Assembly (NCBI GenBank): GCA_022712775.1
Contig: JAFLJZ010000161.1
Location: 1-5,333, forward strand
Source: Sulfurimonas sp.
Lineage (GTDB): Bacteria; Campylobacterota; Campylobacteria; Campylobacterales; Sulfurimonadaceae
Length of the DNA stretch: 5,333 nt
Direction of reading: 5' to 3'
Within the stretch, counting starts at the first letter, position 1, and each line of letters starts with the position of its first letter. The position numbers and the translations under genes are program-made. The notes under the pieces were generated by a model, which was given only the letters and a program-made list of their open reading frames with translations, searched no databases and was not told where the DNA came from. Of this stretch, positions 1 through 5,333 are shown one piece after another.

Positions 1-362
1 GGAAAATAGATACTGGTGTTCCTCATATTGTTCATATTGCAGATAATATTAACGCGTTTGATATAGCCCAAGCAAGAGAGTTGCGACAAAAATATAACGC
101 AAATGTAAACATAGCTTTTGTAGATGGAAAAAATCTTAAAGTTCGTACCTATGAGCGTGGTGTTGAAGATGAAACATTGGCTTGTGGCACTGGAATGGCC
201 GCGTGTTATTATAGAGCTTTACAAGAAGGTTTAGTGCATGATTCTATTGAGGTATACCCTAGAAGTGGGGAAACTTTATATCTTGGAATGAATGAGAGAA
301 CGATTACTTTTAAGGGTGCAGTGAAAAATACTTTTATAACAAACTGGGACATATACAGGTAG
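1..362 (+). CDS. dapF: Diaminopimelate epimerase, C-terminal part (5' end cut by window)
   Basis: DapF interconverts LL- and meso-diaminopimelate in the cytoplasm, the last step before meso-DAP is used for lysine and peptidoglycan. The open frame enters the window at base 3 with no start codon, and 119 residues remain of a protein that is usually about 250-275 residues. Visible family marks are DTGVPHIV near the left edge, NANVNIAFV, then TYERGVEDETLACGTG. The Cys of ACGTG (codon 183-185) is one of the two catalytic cysteines; the other lies in the missing N-terminal half. A TTG at 81 could be taken as a start, but the conserved DTGVPHIV segment lies upstream in the same frame, so the gene is partial rather than short. 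It ends with TAG at 360-362 and converges on prfA. Identity is secure from the motifs. Confidence 0.95.
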   Translation, partial: KIDTGVPHIVHIADNINAFDIAQARELRQKYNANVNIAFVDGKNLKVRTYERGVEDETLACGTGMAACYYRALQEGLVHDSIEVYPRSGETLYLGMNERTITFKGAVKNTFITNWDIYR

Positions 363-363
363 G

Positions 364-390
364 CATTCCCAAGTAAAACTTGGGAACGAG
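364..390. repeat. REP-like palindrome between convergent dapF and prfA
   Basis: TTCCCAAGT (366-374) and ACTTGGGAA (378-386) form a perfect 9-bp inverted repeat around a 3-base loop. Read on the minus strand, as in the prfA 3' untranslated RNA, the stem extends to 11 bp by one G-U and one C-G pair. The flanks are asymmetric: CTCG on one side and TGC on the other, giving CTCGTTCCCAAG...CTTGGGAATGC. From memory this form matches short palindromes scattered through many bacterial genomes and linked to REP-associated tyrosine transposases; this was not checked here. A GTAG tetranucleotide (359-362) lies at the dapF stop and another at 414-417. No U-run follows on either strand, so it is not a standard intrinsic terminator, though it may stabilise or define transcript ends. 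A second, weak hairpin (AACAC/GTGTT, 394-408) lies beside it. Confidence 0.6.
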
Positions 391-420
391 TGGAACACAA
401 AAAGTGTTAGTTAGTAGCTT

Positions 421-1488
421 TTAAAGCCCTGCAGCCTCAACAATTTTCGCTTGATGATCTGTAATAAGTGGTTCAACAACTTCATCAAGAAGCCCCGCAC
501 TCATTATCTCATTCAAACGGTATAGTGTAAGATTGATTCTGTGATCACTCATACGATTTTGAGGATAGTTGTACGTACGAATACGTCCAGATCTATCTCC
601 GGTTCCTACTTGTGCCGCACGTTCTGCTGCATTTTCAGACTGTTGCGCATGCATTTCTAAGTCATAAAGTCTTGCTTTAAGAACCTTCATTGCTTTTTCA
701 CGGTTTTTATGTTGTGATTTTTGATCTTGATTGGTTACAACTAATCCAGTTGGTAAGTGTGTAATTCTTACAGCTGAATCGGTTGTATTTACCGATTGAC
801 CACCACAACCAGATGAACGCATAACGTCTATTTTTAAATCTTTATCTTCAATAACGACTTCAACATCATCAACTTCAGGCATTACTGCGACTGTTATTGC
901 TGATGTATGAACACGTCCTTGAGATTCTGTTGCTGGAACACGTTGAACTCTATGTGTTCCTCCCTCATATTTCAACCGACTATAAACCTGTTCACCTTTG
1001 ATAAGTGCGGTTACCTCTTTGTATCCACCAGAATCTGATGGTGAAGTAGAGATAATCTCGATTTTCCAACCACGCAGATCTGCATAACGAGTATATGCAT
1101 CAAATAAATCTCCAACAAAAATCGCAGCCTCATCACCACCAGCACCAGCACGAAGTTCCACGATGATATTTCTATCATCATTTGGATCTTTTGGCAGAAG
1201 AAGCGTTTTAATCTCTTCTTCTATCTCTGGTTTTCGTGGTTCTAACTCTTTAAGCTCTTCTTTTGCCATATCGCCCATTTCAGCGTCAGAAAGCATCTCT
1301 TTTGTATCTGCAATATCTGCGATTAAAGCTTGATATTCTTTGGCTTTTTCAACAATTGGTAAAAGATTTGATTGTTCTCTTGAGAGGTCTGTCATACGCT
1401 TGATGTCAGAAGTTATATCAGGTGAACTCAGCAAGTCGCCGAGTTCATTATAGCGGGTGATAAACGGTGTGAGTTTATCTGCTAGCAT
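421..1488 (-). CDS. prfA: Peptide chain release factor 1 (RF1)
   Basis: RF1 recognises UAA and UAG in the ribosomal A site and triggers hydrolysis of the finished peptide from tRNA. The 355-residue product has the usual length (E. coli about 360). The helical N-terminal domain covers roughly residues 1-100. The codon-recognition domain includes the PAT tripeptide at 185-187 ([12 protein letters not shown]), which marks RF1 rather than RF2 (SPF). The GGQ motif at 229-231 lies in [19 protein letters not shown] and provides the catalytic loop, whose Gln is normally methylated by PrmC. The C-terminal part has [18 protein letters not shown] and [18 protein letters not shown]. An AAAGG Shine-Dalgarno sequence (1500-1496 on the minus strand) is 7 bases before the ATG and supports this start. 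It lies 25 bases downstream of rpsT, probably on the same transcript, and ends in TAA. Nothing in the protein looks abnormal. Confidence 0.98.
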   Translation of the reverse strand: MLADKLTPFITRYNELGDLLSSPDITSDIKRMTDLSREQSNLLPIVEKAKEYQALIADIADTKEMLSDAEMGDMAKEELKELEPRKPEIEEEIKTLLLPKDPNDDRNIIVELRAGAGGDEAAIFVGDLFDAYTRYADLRGWKIEIISTSPSDSGGYKEVTALIKGEQVYSRLKYEGGTHRVQRVPATESQGRVHTSAITVAVMPEVDDVEVVIEDKDLKIDVMRSSGCGGQSVNTTDSAVRITHLPTGLVVTNQDQKSQHKNREKAMKVLKARLYDLEMHAQQSENAAERAAQVGTGDRSGRIRTYNYPQNRMSDHRINLTLYRLNEIMSAGLLDEVVEPLITDHQAKIVEAAGL

Positions 1489-1504
1489 TTAATTACCTTT
1501 AGTA

Positions 1505-1530
1505 CTGTTAGCGTTATATTGCGTTAACAG
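1505..1530 (-). promoter_or_regulatory. Hairpin at the rpsT stop / prfA leader
   Basis: In the minus-strand mRNA, CTGTTA and TAACAG form a 6-bp stem, continued after one A/C mismatch by two further C-G pairs, with an 8-base loop. The structure includes the last codons and stop codon of rpsT and ends 4 bases before the AAAGG ribosome-binding site of prfA. No U-run follows, so it is not a clear terminator. It could mark the 3' end of processed rpsT mRNA, or help lower prfA output relative to the abundant ribosomal protein. The pairing is seen in the sequence; the role is inference. Confidence 0.35.
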
Positions 1531-1774
1531 CTCTGTGTAAGCGGCTTACTTTTCTAGCAGCAGTTTCTTTTTTAAGAATACCTTTGCTTACAAATTTATG
1601 AATTTGTTGGTTAGCTACTTTAAATGCAGCAGTTGCTTCTTCTTTGTTCCCTGCATCGATTGCAGTACGAACGTCTTTTACGATGTTTTTAAGACGAGTT
1701 CTGTAAAAACGATTACGTTCAGTACGAACGATCGTTTGACGAATTCTCTTAATAGATGACTTATGATTTGCCAT
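1514..1774 (-). CDS. rpsT: 30S ribosomal protein S20
   Basis: S20 is a small basic protein that binds 16S rRNA and helps assemble the 30S subunit. The 86-residue product has the standard length and begins with the family signature [22 protein letters not shown]. It is rich in Lys and Arg and predicted to be almost all helix. The C-terminal half carries [29 protein letters not shown], matching the conserved S20 segment that runs from a Gly-Ile/Val-Leu-Lys turn to the final ARKxSRL helix. A strong Shine-Dalgarno sequence AGAAGGA (1787-1781 on the minus strand) stands 6 bases before the ATG. It is the first gene of the leftward rpsT-prfA unit and is divergent from glmM. The same pairing with prfA occurs in Helicobacter as I recall it. 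Confidence 0.98.
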   Translation of the reverse strand: MANHKSSIKRIRQTIVRTERNRFYRTRLKNIVKDVRTAIDAGNKEEATAAFKVANQQIHKFVSKGILKKETAARKVSRLHRAVNAI

Positions 1775-1807
1775 GTTTAGTCCTTCTTTTTATAAATTAA
1801 GTTCGAA

Positions 1808-1813
1808 ATAATA
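1808..1813 (-). promoter_or_regulatory. Candidate -10 element for rpsT-prfA
   Basis: On the minus strand TATTAT lies about 33 bases upstream of the rpsT ATG and would give a start near 1801 with a leader of roughly 26 bases containing the AGAAGGA site. No convincing -35 hexamer is seen 17 bases upstream, which is common for sigma-70 promoters of Campylobacterota. In so AT-rich a gap other hexamers would also fit, so this is only the best-placed candidate. Confidence 0.35.
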
Positions 1814-1871
1814 GCTTAAATAGAATTAAAGTTACGTTAAAGAAGGTATAAAATACTAATTTCTTTATTTA

Positions 1872-1880
1872 TGTTAGAAT
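1872..1880 (+). promoter_or_regulatory. Extended -10 promoter for glmM-lspA
   Basis: TGTTAGAAT fits the extended -10 form TGnTAnAAT, with TAGAAT at 1875-1880, and is preceded by a T-rich stretch (1860-1870) instead of a -35 hexamer. This is the pattern described for housekeeping promoters in Campylobacter and Helicobacter. Transcription would begin near 1887, leaving a leader of about 22 bases before the ATG at 1909. A TATAAA at 1847-1852 is a weaker alternative. Confidence 0.5.
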
Positions 1881-1908
1881 GCATACAATTAAATAAATGG
1901 ATTTTTAT

Positions 1909-3249
1909 ATGAAATTATTCGGAACAGATGGTGTACGAGGTGAAGCAGGATCATTTCTAAGCGCTCAAGTAGCAATGCGTGTAGCTATGGCTGCAGGAAT
2001 TTACTTCAAGAAACATGTAGTTACAAATAAGATTTTAATCGGTAAAGATACGCGTAAAAGCGGTTACATGATTGAAAACGCAATAGTAAGTGGACTTACA
2101 GCTATAGGATACGATGTAATTGAAATCGGTCCAATGCCTACTCCTGCAATAGCATTCATTACAGAAAATATGCGTTGTGATGCTGGAATCATGATTAGTG
2201 CGTCGCATAATTCCTATGAAGATAATGGGATTAAGTTTTTTGATGGACATGGAAATAAACTTTCTCATGAAGTAGAAGAAGAGATTGAAAATATTTATGC
2301 GAATGATGACTTAATTATGGAAGCCCAGCTTATTGGTATGGGTATAGGAAAAGCCAAAAGAATTGATGATGTTATAGGAAGATATATTGTACAACTTAAA
2401 AATTCTTTTCCACGAGATATTTCTTTAAGTGGAATGCGAATAGTTTTAGATACCGCAAATGGAGCTGGGTATAAGGTAGGTCCTACTGTCTTAGAAGAAC
2501 TGGGAGCTGATGTTATAGTTTTACATGATAAGCCAAATGGTTTTAACATTAACGAAGATTGTGGTGCATTGCATACAAAGTCTTTGCAGAAAAGTGTTAT
2601 AGAACTGCGTGCTGACTTAGGTATTGCACTTGATGGAGATGCTGATAGACTTGTGGTTGTTGATGAAAAAGGTGAAATTGTTGATGGTGACCAACTTTTA
2701 GGTGCCTTAGGCGCACATCTTAATGAGATTGGTACTTTAAAGGGTGCTGGAATCGTGGCAACGGTTATGAGTAATCAAGGCTTAGAAGATTATATGCAAT
2801 CGCAAGGTTTAAAATTATTCCGCTCGGCTGTTGGCGATAAAAATGTTTTAGAAATTATGAAAAAAGAAGGAATAAACTTTGGCGGTGAGCAAAGTGGACA
2901 TGTTATCATCCATGATTTTGCAAAAACAGGAGATGGTCTTGTCTCAGCACTTCAAACTTTATCACTTATTATTAAATCAGGGAAAAAGGCGTCAGAGGTT
3001 CTTCGACCTTTTAGTCTTTACCCGCAAAAACTTGTAAATATAAATATAAAAGAAAAAAAACCACTTGATATGATAGGTGGGCTAGAAGTTCAACTAAAAA
3101 TTCTTGATTCTAAAAATATTAGACATCTTATACGTTATTCGGGCACTGAAAATAAATTGCGAGTATTACTTGAAGCACAAGATTCTAAAGAGATGAATAA
3201 GCAAATGGATGTGATAGTTGCATTTTTTGAAAAAGAGTTAAATGCCTAA
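1909..3249 (+). CDS. glmM: Phosphoglucosamine mutase
   Basis: GlmM converts glucosamine-6-phosphate to glucosamine-1-phosphate in the cytoplasm, feeding UDP-GlcNAc for peptidoglycan and lipopolysaccharide. The ATG at 1909 is chosen over the in-frame ATG at 1897. It gives the classic start [14 protein letters not shown] and 446 residues, the family's usual length, and has GGA 7 bases upstream, while the earlier ATG has no ribosome-binding site. All four functional loops of the alpha-D-phosphohexomutase family are present: the phosphoserine loop ISASHN (Ser99), the metal-binding DGDADR (242-247), the sugar-specificity loop GGEQSGH (325-331), and the phosphate-binding RYSGTEN (409-415). The last has Asn where many homologues have Pro, a variant I recall as normal in this phylum. 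The stop overlaps lspA by 8 bases, so the two are probably translationally coupled. In Helicobacter this gene was first named ureC, although it is not a urease gene. Confidence 0.97.
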   Translation: MKLFGTDGVRGEAGSFLSAQVAMRVAMAAGIYFKKHVVTNKILIGKDTRKSGYMIENAIVSGLTAIGYDVIEIGPMPTPAIAFITENMRCDAGIMISASHNSYEDNGIKFFDGHGNKLSHEVEEEIENIYANDDLIMEAQLIGMGIGKAKRIDDVIGRYIVQLKNSFPRDISLSGMRIVLDTANGAGYKVGPTVLEELGADVIVLHDKPNGFNINEDCGALHTKSLQKSVIELRADLGIALDGDADRLVVVDEKGEIVDGDQLLGALGAHLNEIGTLKGAGIVATVMSNQGLEDYMQSQGLKLFRSAVGDKNVLEIMKKEGINFGGEQSGHVIIHDFAKTGDGLVSALQTLSLIIKSGKKASEVLRPFSLYPQKLVNINIKEKKPLDMIGGLEVQLKILDSKNIRHLIRYSGTENKLRVLLEAQDSKEMNKQMDVIVAFFEKELNA

Positions 3250-3697
3250 TCATGCGCTTCGCCTAAGTGCAATGCTTTTTTTCACCTTAGTTGGAATCTT
3301 TATAATAGATCAAAATATAAAAATGCTTTTTGTAGATGGATTTCGTTATTACTCAGATTGTATAGATTTGATTTTAGTTTACAATCGTGGTGTTGCATTT
3401 TCCATGCTAGAATTTTTGGACGAATGGTTAAAATATATTCAATTAGTGATGGTATTTGGAGTTCTTGGATATATTTTTTATCTGAAACAACTTTGTTATG
3501 CAATACCTGCGGGCTTACTGTTAGGTGGAGCATTTTCAAATATTTATGATAGGTTTATTCATGGTGGTGTTGTTGATATGGTGTACTGGCATTGTGGGTT
3601 TAATTTTGCGGTATTTAACTTTGCAGATATGATGATAAATGTGGCAGTTGTATGGCTTTTAGTTCTAAATTTTAAACCACATTTATGTAAAAGCTAA
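3242..3697 (+). CDS. lspA: Lipoprotein signal peptidase (signal peptidase II)
   Basis: LspA is an inner-membrane aspartic protease that cuts the signal peptide from diacylglyceryl-modified prolipoproteins just before the lipidated Cys. The 151-residue product has four hydrophobic segments, at roughly residues 10-30, 65-82, 84-100 and 128-146, as expected. Conserved pieces are DQNIK with Asp23, [11 protein letters not shown] (46-56), then [14 protein letters not shown] with catalytic Asp103, and FNFAD with catalytic Asp129. The ATG at 3242 lies inside the glmM 3' end, with AAAGAG (3232-3237) only 4 bases before it. A second in-frame ATG at 3272 ([10 protein letters not shown]) would also leave a complete protein, so the first ten residues are less certain than the rest. 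Co-transcription with glmM is inferred from the 8-base overlap. Confidence 0.95.
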   Translation: MPNHALRLSAMLFFTLVGIFIIDQNIKMLFVDGFRYYSDCIDLILVYNRGVAFSMLEFLDEWLKYIQLVMVFGVLGYIFYLKQLCYAIPAGLLLGGAFSNIYDRFIHGGVVDMVYWHCGFNFAVFNFADMMINVAVVWLLVLNFKPHLCKS

Positions 3698-3745
3698 TTA
3701 AAAGCAGGTTTTAGATAATATTAGCCAAAATAATAGTTATTGTCG

Positions 3746-3753
3746 TATATAAC
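3746..3753 (+). promoter_or_regulatory. Candidate -10 element for tig-clpP
   Basis: TATATAAC lies 22-30 bases upstream of the tig ATG and offers a -10 hexamer (TATATA or TATAAC). Transcription would begin near 3758-3760, just before the AAGGA ribosome-binding site (3766-3770). There is no clear -35 box or extended TG. The 78-base gap after lspA also lacks a clear terminator, so tig may be read both from its own promoter and by run-through from glmM-lspA. Confidence 0.3.
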
Positions 3754-3775
3754 TAGATAGAAAAAAAGGAAATTG

Positions 3776-5074
3776 ATGGAAATCAAATCAAACAAAATTA
3801 ATGGTGCAAATGCTGAGATTTCAGCTACTATCTCAATGGATGAGGTAAATAAAAATGTTGAAAAAATCGCTAAACAATTAGCACGTACAACAAATATTCA
3901 AGGTTTTCGTAAAGGTAAAGCACCTGTAGCAATGATTAAAAAACAATATGGTAAAAAACTAGTAGAAGATGCAGAAGCTGAAGCACTTCGTGATGTACTT
4001 TCTAAAGGTTTAGAAGAATTAAATATTGCAAATGAGTCATTAATTGGTGAACCAAATATTGCTAAGTTTGATAAGAGTGATGATAAAATTGAAGTGACAG
4101 TTAAAGTTGCTATGAGACCTGAAATAGACTTAGGTGATTATGCTTCAATGGCAAAACCATTTAAGAAACCCGTAGTTAAAGATAAAGATATTGATGAAAA
4201 AATCATAGAATTAGCACAAGGTAGTGCAGAGCTTGTAGATATCAAAAGAAACCGTAAAATGAAACTTGGAGATACTGCTGTAATCGACTTTGAAGGTTCA
4301 ATAGATGGAAAAGTTTTTGATGGTGGAAAAGGAGAGGATTTCGCACTTCTTTTAGGTTCTAATCAATTTGTTCCAGGTTTTGAAGATCAACTTGTTGGTG
4401 TAAAACGTGATGAAGAAGTAGTTATAAACGTAACTTTTCCTGATAACTACGGTGGAGAGCTAGCTGGTAAAGATGCTGCGTTCAAAGTTAATGTCAAAAA
4501 GGTACAAGTAAAAGAAGATATAGAAATTAACGAAGAATTAGCTGCAAAAATGCTTCCAGGTCAAGATGATATGTCAGTAGAAGCACTTAAAACACAAGTA
4601 AAAACGATGATAGAAAATGAGCAACTTGGTAAACTTTATAATGATGAACTAAAACCAGCGTTACTAGAGAATCTAGTAACTGGTTTTGATTTTGATTTGC
4701 CAGAATTTGTTGTTGAGCAAGAGATTGATATGGCATTAAATAAATCAGCTTCATCAATGAGTGAAGATGAAATCAAAGAACTTCGTGAAAATGCAGATAA
4801 ATTAACTACACTTCGAGAAACTTTTAGAACTGATGCTGAAAAAAGCGTAAGAGCTACTTTTATTATTGATAGTTTAGCAATGGCTGAAAATATCAAAATC
4901 GAAGAACAAGAAGTTATGCAAACTATTTATTATGAAGCAATGCAAACTGGTCAAGATCCTAAAAAAGCATATGAGCATTACAAAGATGCAGGCTACTTAC
5001 CAGCGATTCAAATGTCAATGGTAGAAGATAGAGTATTAAGTACAATTTTAAACTCAAAGATGAAAGAGGCGTAA
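3776..5074 (+). CDS. tig: Trigger factor, ribosome-associated chaperone and prolyl isomerase
   Basis: Trigger factor sits at the ribosome exit tunnel, shields emerging chains, and has an FKBP-type peptidyl-prolyl isomerase domain. The product is 432 residues, the same length as in E. coli. The N-terminal ribosome-binding domain (about 1-115) holds the signature GFRKGKAP (43-50), which contacts ribosomal protein L23. The FKBP-like domain spans about 160-245, with GDTAVIDFEGSIDGKVFDGG, then FVPGFEDQLVGVKRDEE and a closing FPDNYGGELAGKDAAF. The helical C-terminal domain, which forms the arms of the chaperone cradle, fills 250-432. The ATG at 3776 is used because AAGGA (3766-3770) lies 5 bases before it; the TTG directly before it (3773) is a poorer choice. 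The next gene, clpP, begins 3 bases after the stop, a pairing common in bacteria. Confidence 0.97.
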   Translation: MEIKSNKINGANAEISATISMDEVNKNVEKIAKQLARTTNIQGFRKGKAPVAMIKKQYGKKLVEDAEAEALRDVLSKGLEELNIANESLIGEPNIAKFDKSDDKIEVTVKVAMRPEIDLGDYASMAKPFKKPVVKDKDIDEKIIELAQGSAELVDIKRNRKMKLGDTAVIDFEGSIDGKVFDGGKGEDFALLLGSNQFVPGFEDQLVGVKRDEEVVINVTFPDNYGGELAGKDAAFKVNVKKVQVKEDIEINEELAAKMLPGQDDMSVEALKTQVKTMIENEQLGKLYNDELKPALLENLVTGFDFDLPEFVVEQEIDMALNKSASSMSEDEIKELRENADKLTTLRETFRTDAEKSVRATFIIDSLAMAENIKIEEQEVMQTIYYEAMQTGQDPKKAYEHYKDAGYLPAIQMSMVEDRVLSTILNSKMKEA

Positions 5075-5077
5075 GTA

Positions 5078-5320
5078 ATGAGTTATATTCCTTATGTGGT
5101 TGAAAAAACAGGACGAGGTGAGAGATCGTATGATATTTACTCTCGTTTACTTAAAGACAGAATCGTAATGCTTAGTGGTGAAGTTAATGACCAAGTAGCT
5201 TCAACTATAGTTGCTCAATTTTTATTTCTCGAAGCTGAAGATCCAGAAAAAGATATTTTCTTTTATATCAATTCTCCTGGTGGTGTTGTAACTTCAGGTA
5301 TGGCAATCTTTGATACGATG
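5078..5320 (+). CDS. clpP: ATP-dependent Clp protease proteolytic subunit, N-terminal part (3' end missing)
   Basis: ClpP forms the double-ring serine protease chamber that degrades proteins fed to it by ClpX or ClpA. The 81 genuine residues start [29 protein letters not shown] and continue through [36 protein letters not shown], which matches the family without gaps. A complete ClpP has about 195 residues. The catalytic Ser, His and Asp all lie in the missing part, so activity cannot be judged. The ATG is 3 bases after the tig stop, and its Shine-Dalgarno sequence AAAGAGG (5063-5069) lies inside the last tig codons, indicating a tig-clpP operon. After DTM the family normally continues with Asn/Gln-Tyr-Ile-Lys-Pro-Asp, but here the frame reads R-S-E-E because the final bases are adapter. 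The feature is therefore ended at 5320. Confidence 0.95.
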
Positions 5321-5333
5321 AGATCGGAAGAGC
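5321..5333 (+). other. Illumina adapter sequence at contig end (artefact)
   Basis: The last 13 bases are AGATCGGAAGAGC, identical to the shared start of Illumina TruSeq adapters. They run to the exact end of the window and replace conserved clpP codons. This is read-through adapter left in the assembly, not chromosomal DNA. Confidence 0.93.

Noticed and set aside
81..362. A complete 93-residue gene starting at TTG 81
   Set aside because: The same frame is open back to base 3 and encodes the conserved DapF segment DTGVPHIV, so this is the tail of a gene cut by the window edge.
394..408. AACAC/GTGTT hairpin as an intrinsic terminator for dapF or prfA
   Set aside because: The stem has only 5 bp and neither strand has a U-run after it. 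It may be chance in AT-rich DNA.
1897..1908. Four extra N-terminal residues (MDFY) on GlmM from the ATG at 1897
   Set aside because: This ATG has no Shine-Dalgarno sequence and lies only about 10 bases after the likely transcription start. [11 protein letters not shown] from 1909 is the standard family start.
3358..3549. Overlapping open frames inside lspA, and similar antisense frames inside glmM and tig
   Set aside because: They lie within strongly conserved genes, have no ribosome-binding sites or recognisable domains, and look like shadows of the real frames.
3773..3775. TTG start for trigger factor, one codon before the ATG
   Set aside because: The ATG at 3776 is the better start codon, has AAGGA at a usable spacing, and gives the usual 432 residues.
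5321..5333. Natural divergence or a frameshift at the end of ClpP
   Set aside because: The bases match the Illumina adapter exactly and stop at the window end; an artefact explains this fully.
1..5333. CRISPR array, toxin-antitoxin pair, prophage, insertion sequence, tRNA or riboswitch
   Set aside because: Gaps between genes are 3 to 134 bases and hold no repeat arrays, transposase fragments or tRNA-like folds that I can see; all coding space is taken by known housekeeping genes.

Overview
The window looks like an ordinary housekeeping segment of a Campylobacterota (epsilonproteobacterial) chromosome, probably a Sulfurimonas/Sulfurovum/Arcobacter-type organism. The evidence is the AT-rich coding, the protein sequences (for example RF1 with RSSGCGGQ, GlmM ending in [11 protein letters not shown], and an LspA that resembles the Helicobacter protein over its whole length) and the gene order. 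As I recall it, Helicobacter pylori also carries lspA, glmM, rpsT and prfA side by side (HP0074-HP0077) and has tig next to clpP. The genus is inference from remembered sequences; no search was run.

Layout: positions 1-362 (+) hold the 3' part of dapF, cut by the window start. A 58-base convergent gap (363-420) follows and contains a strong palindrome resembling a dispersed REP-type element. On the minus strand, rpsT (1774-1514) is followed after 25 bases by prfA (1488-421), apparently one transcription unit with a small hairpin between the two genes. The AT-rich gap 1775-1908 is a divergent promoter region. From it glmM (1909-3249, +) and lspA (3242-3697, +, overlapping glmM by 8 bases) run rightward. 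A 78-base gap (3698-3775) precedes tig (3776-5074, +), and clpP starts 3 bases after the tig stop and runs off the window end.

The genes serve core growth. DapF makes meso-diaminopimelate and GlmM makes glucosamine-1-phosphate, both for peptidoglycan. LspA removes lipoprotein signal peptides. S20 and RF1 belong to translation. Trigger factor and ClpP handle folding and breakdown of proteins.

The most important practical observation is that the last 13 bases (5321-5333) are exactly the common Illumina adapter start and break the ClpP reading where the family is conserved. They are almost certainly a library artefact at a contig end, not genome. I found no sign of a new biological system. The other points of modest interest are the REP-like palindrome and the rpsT/prfA intercistronic hairpin.
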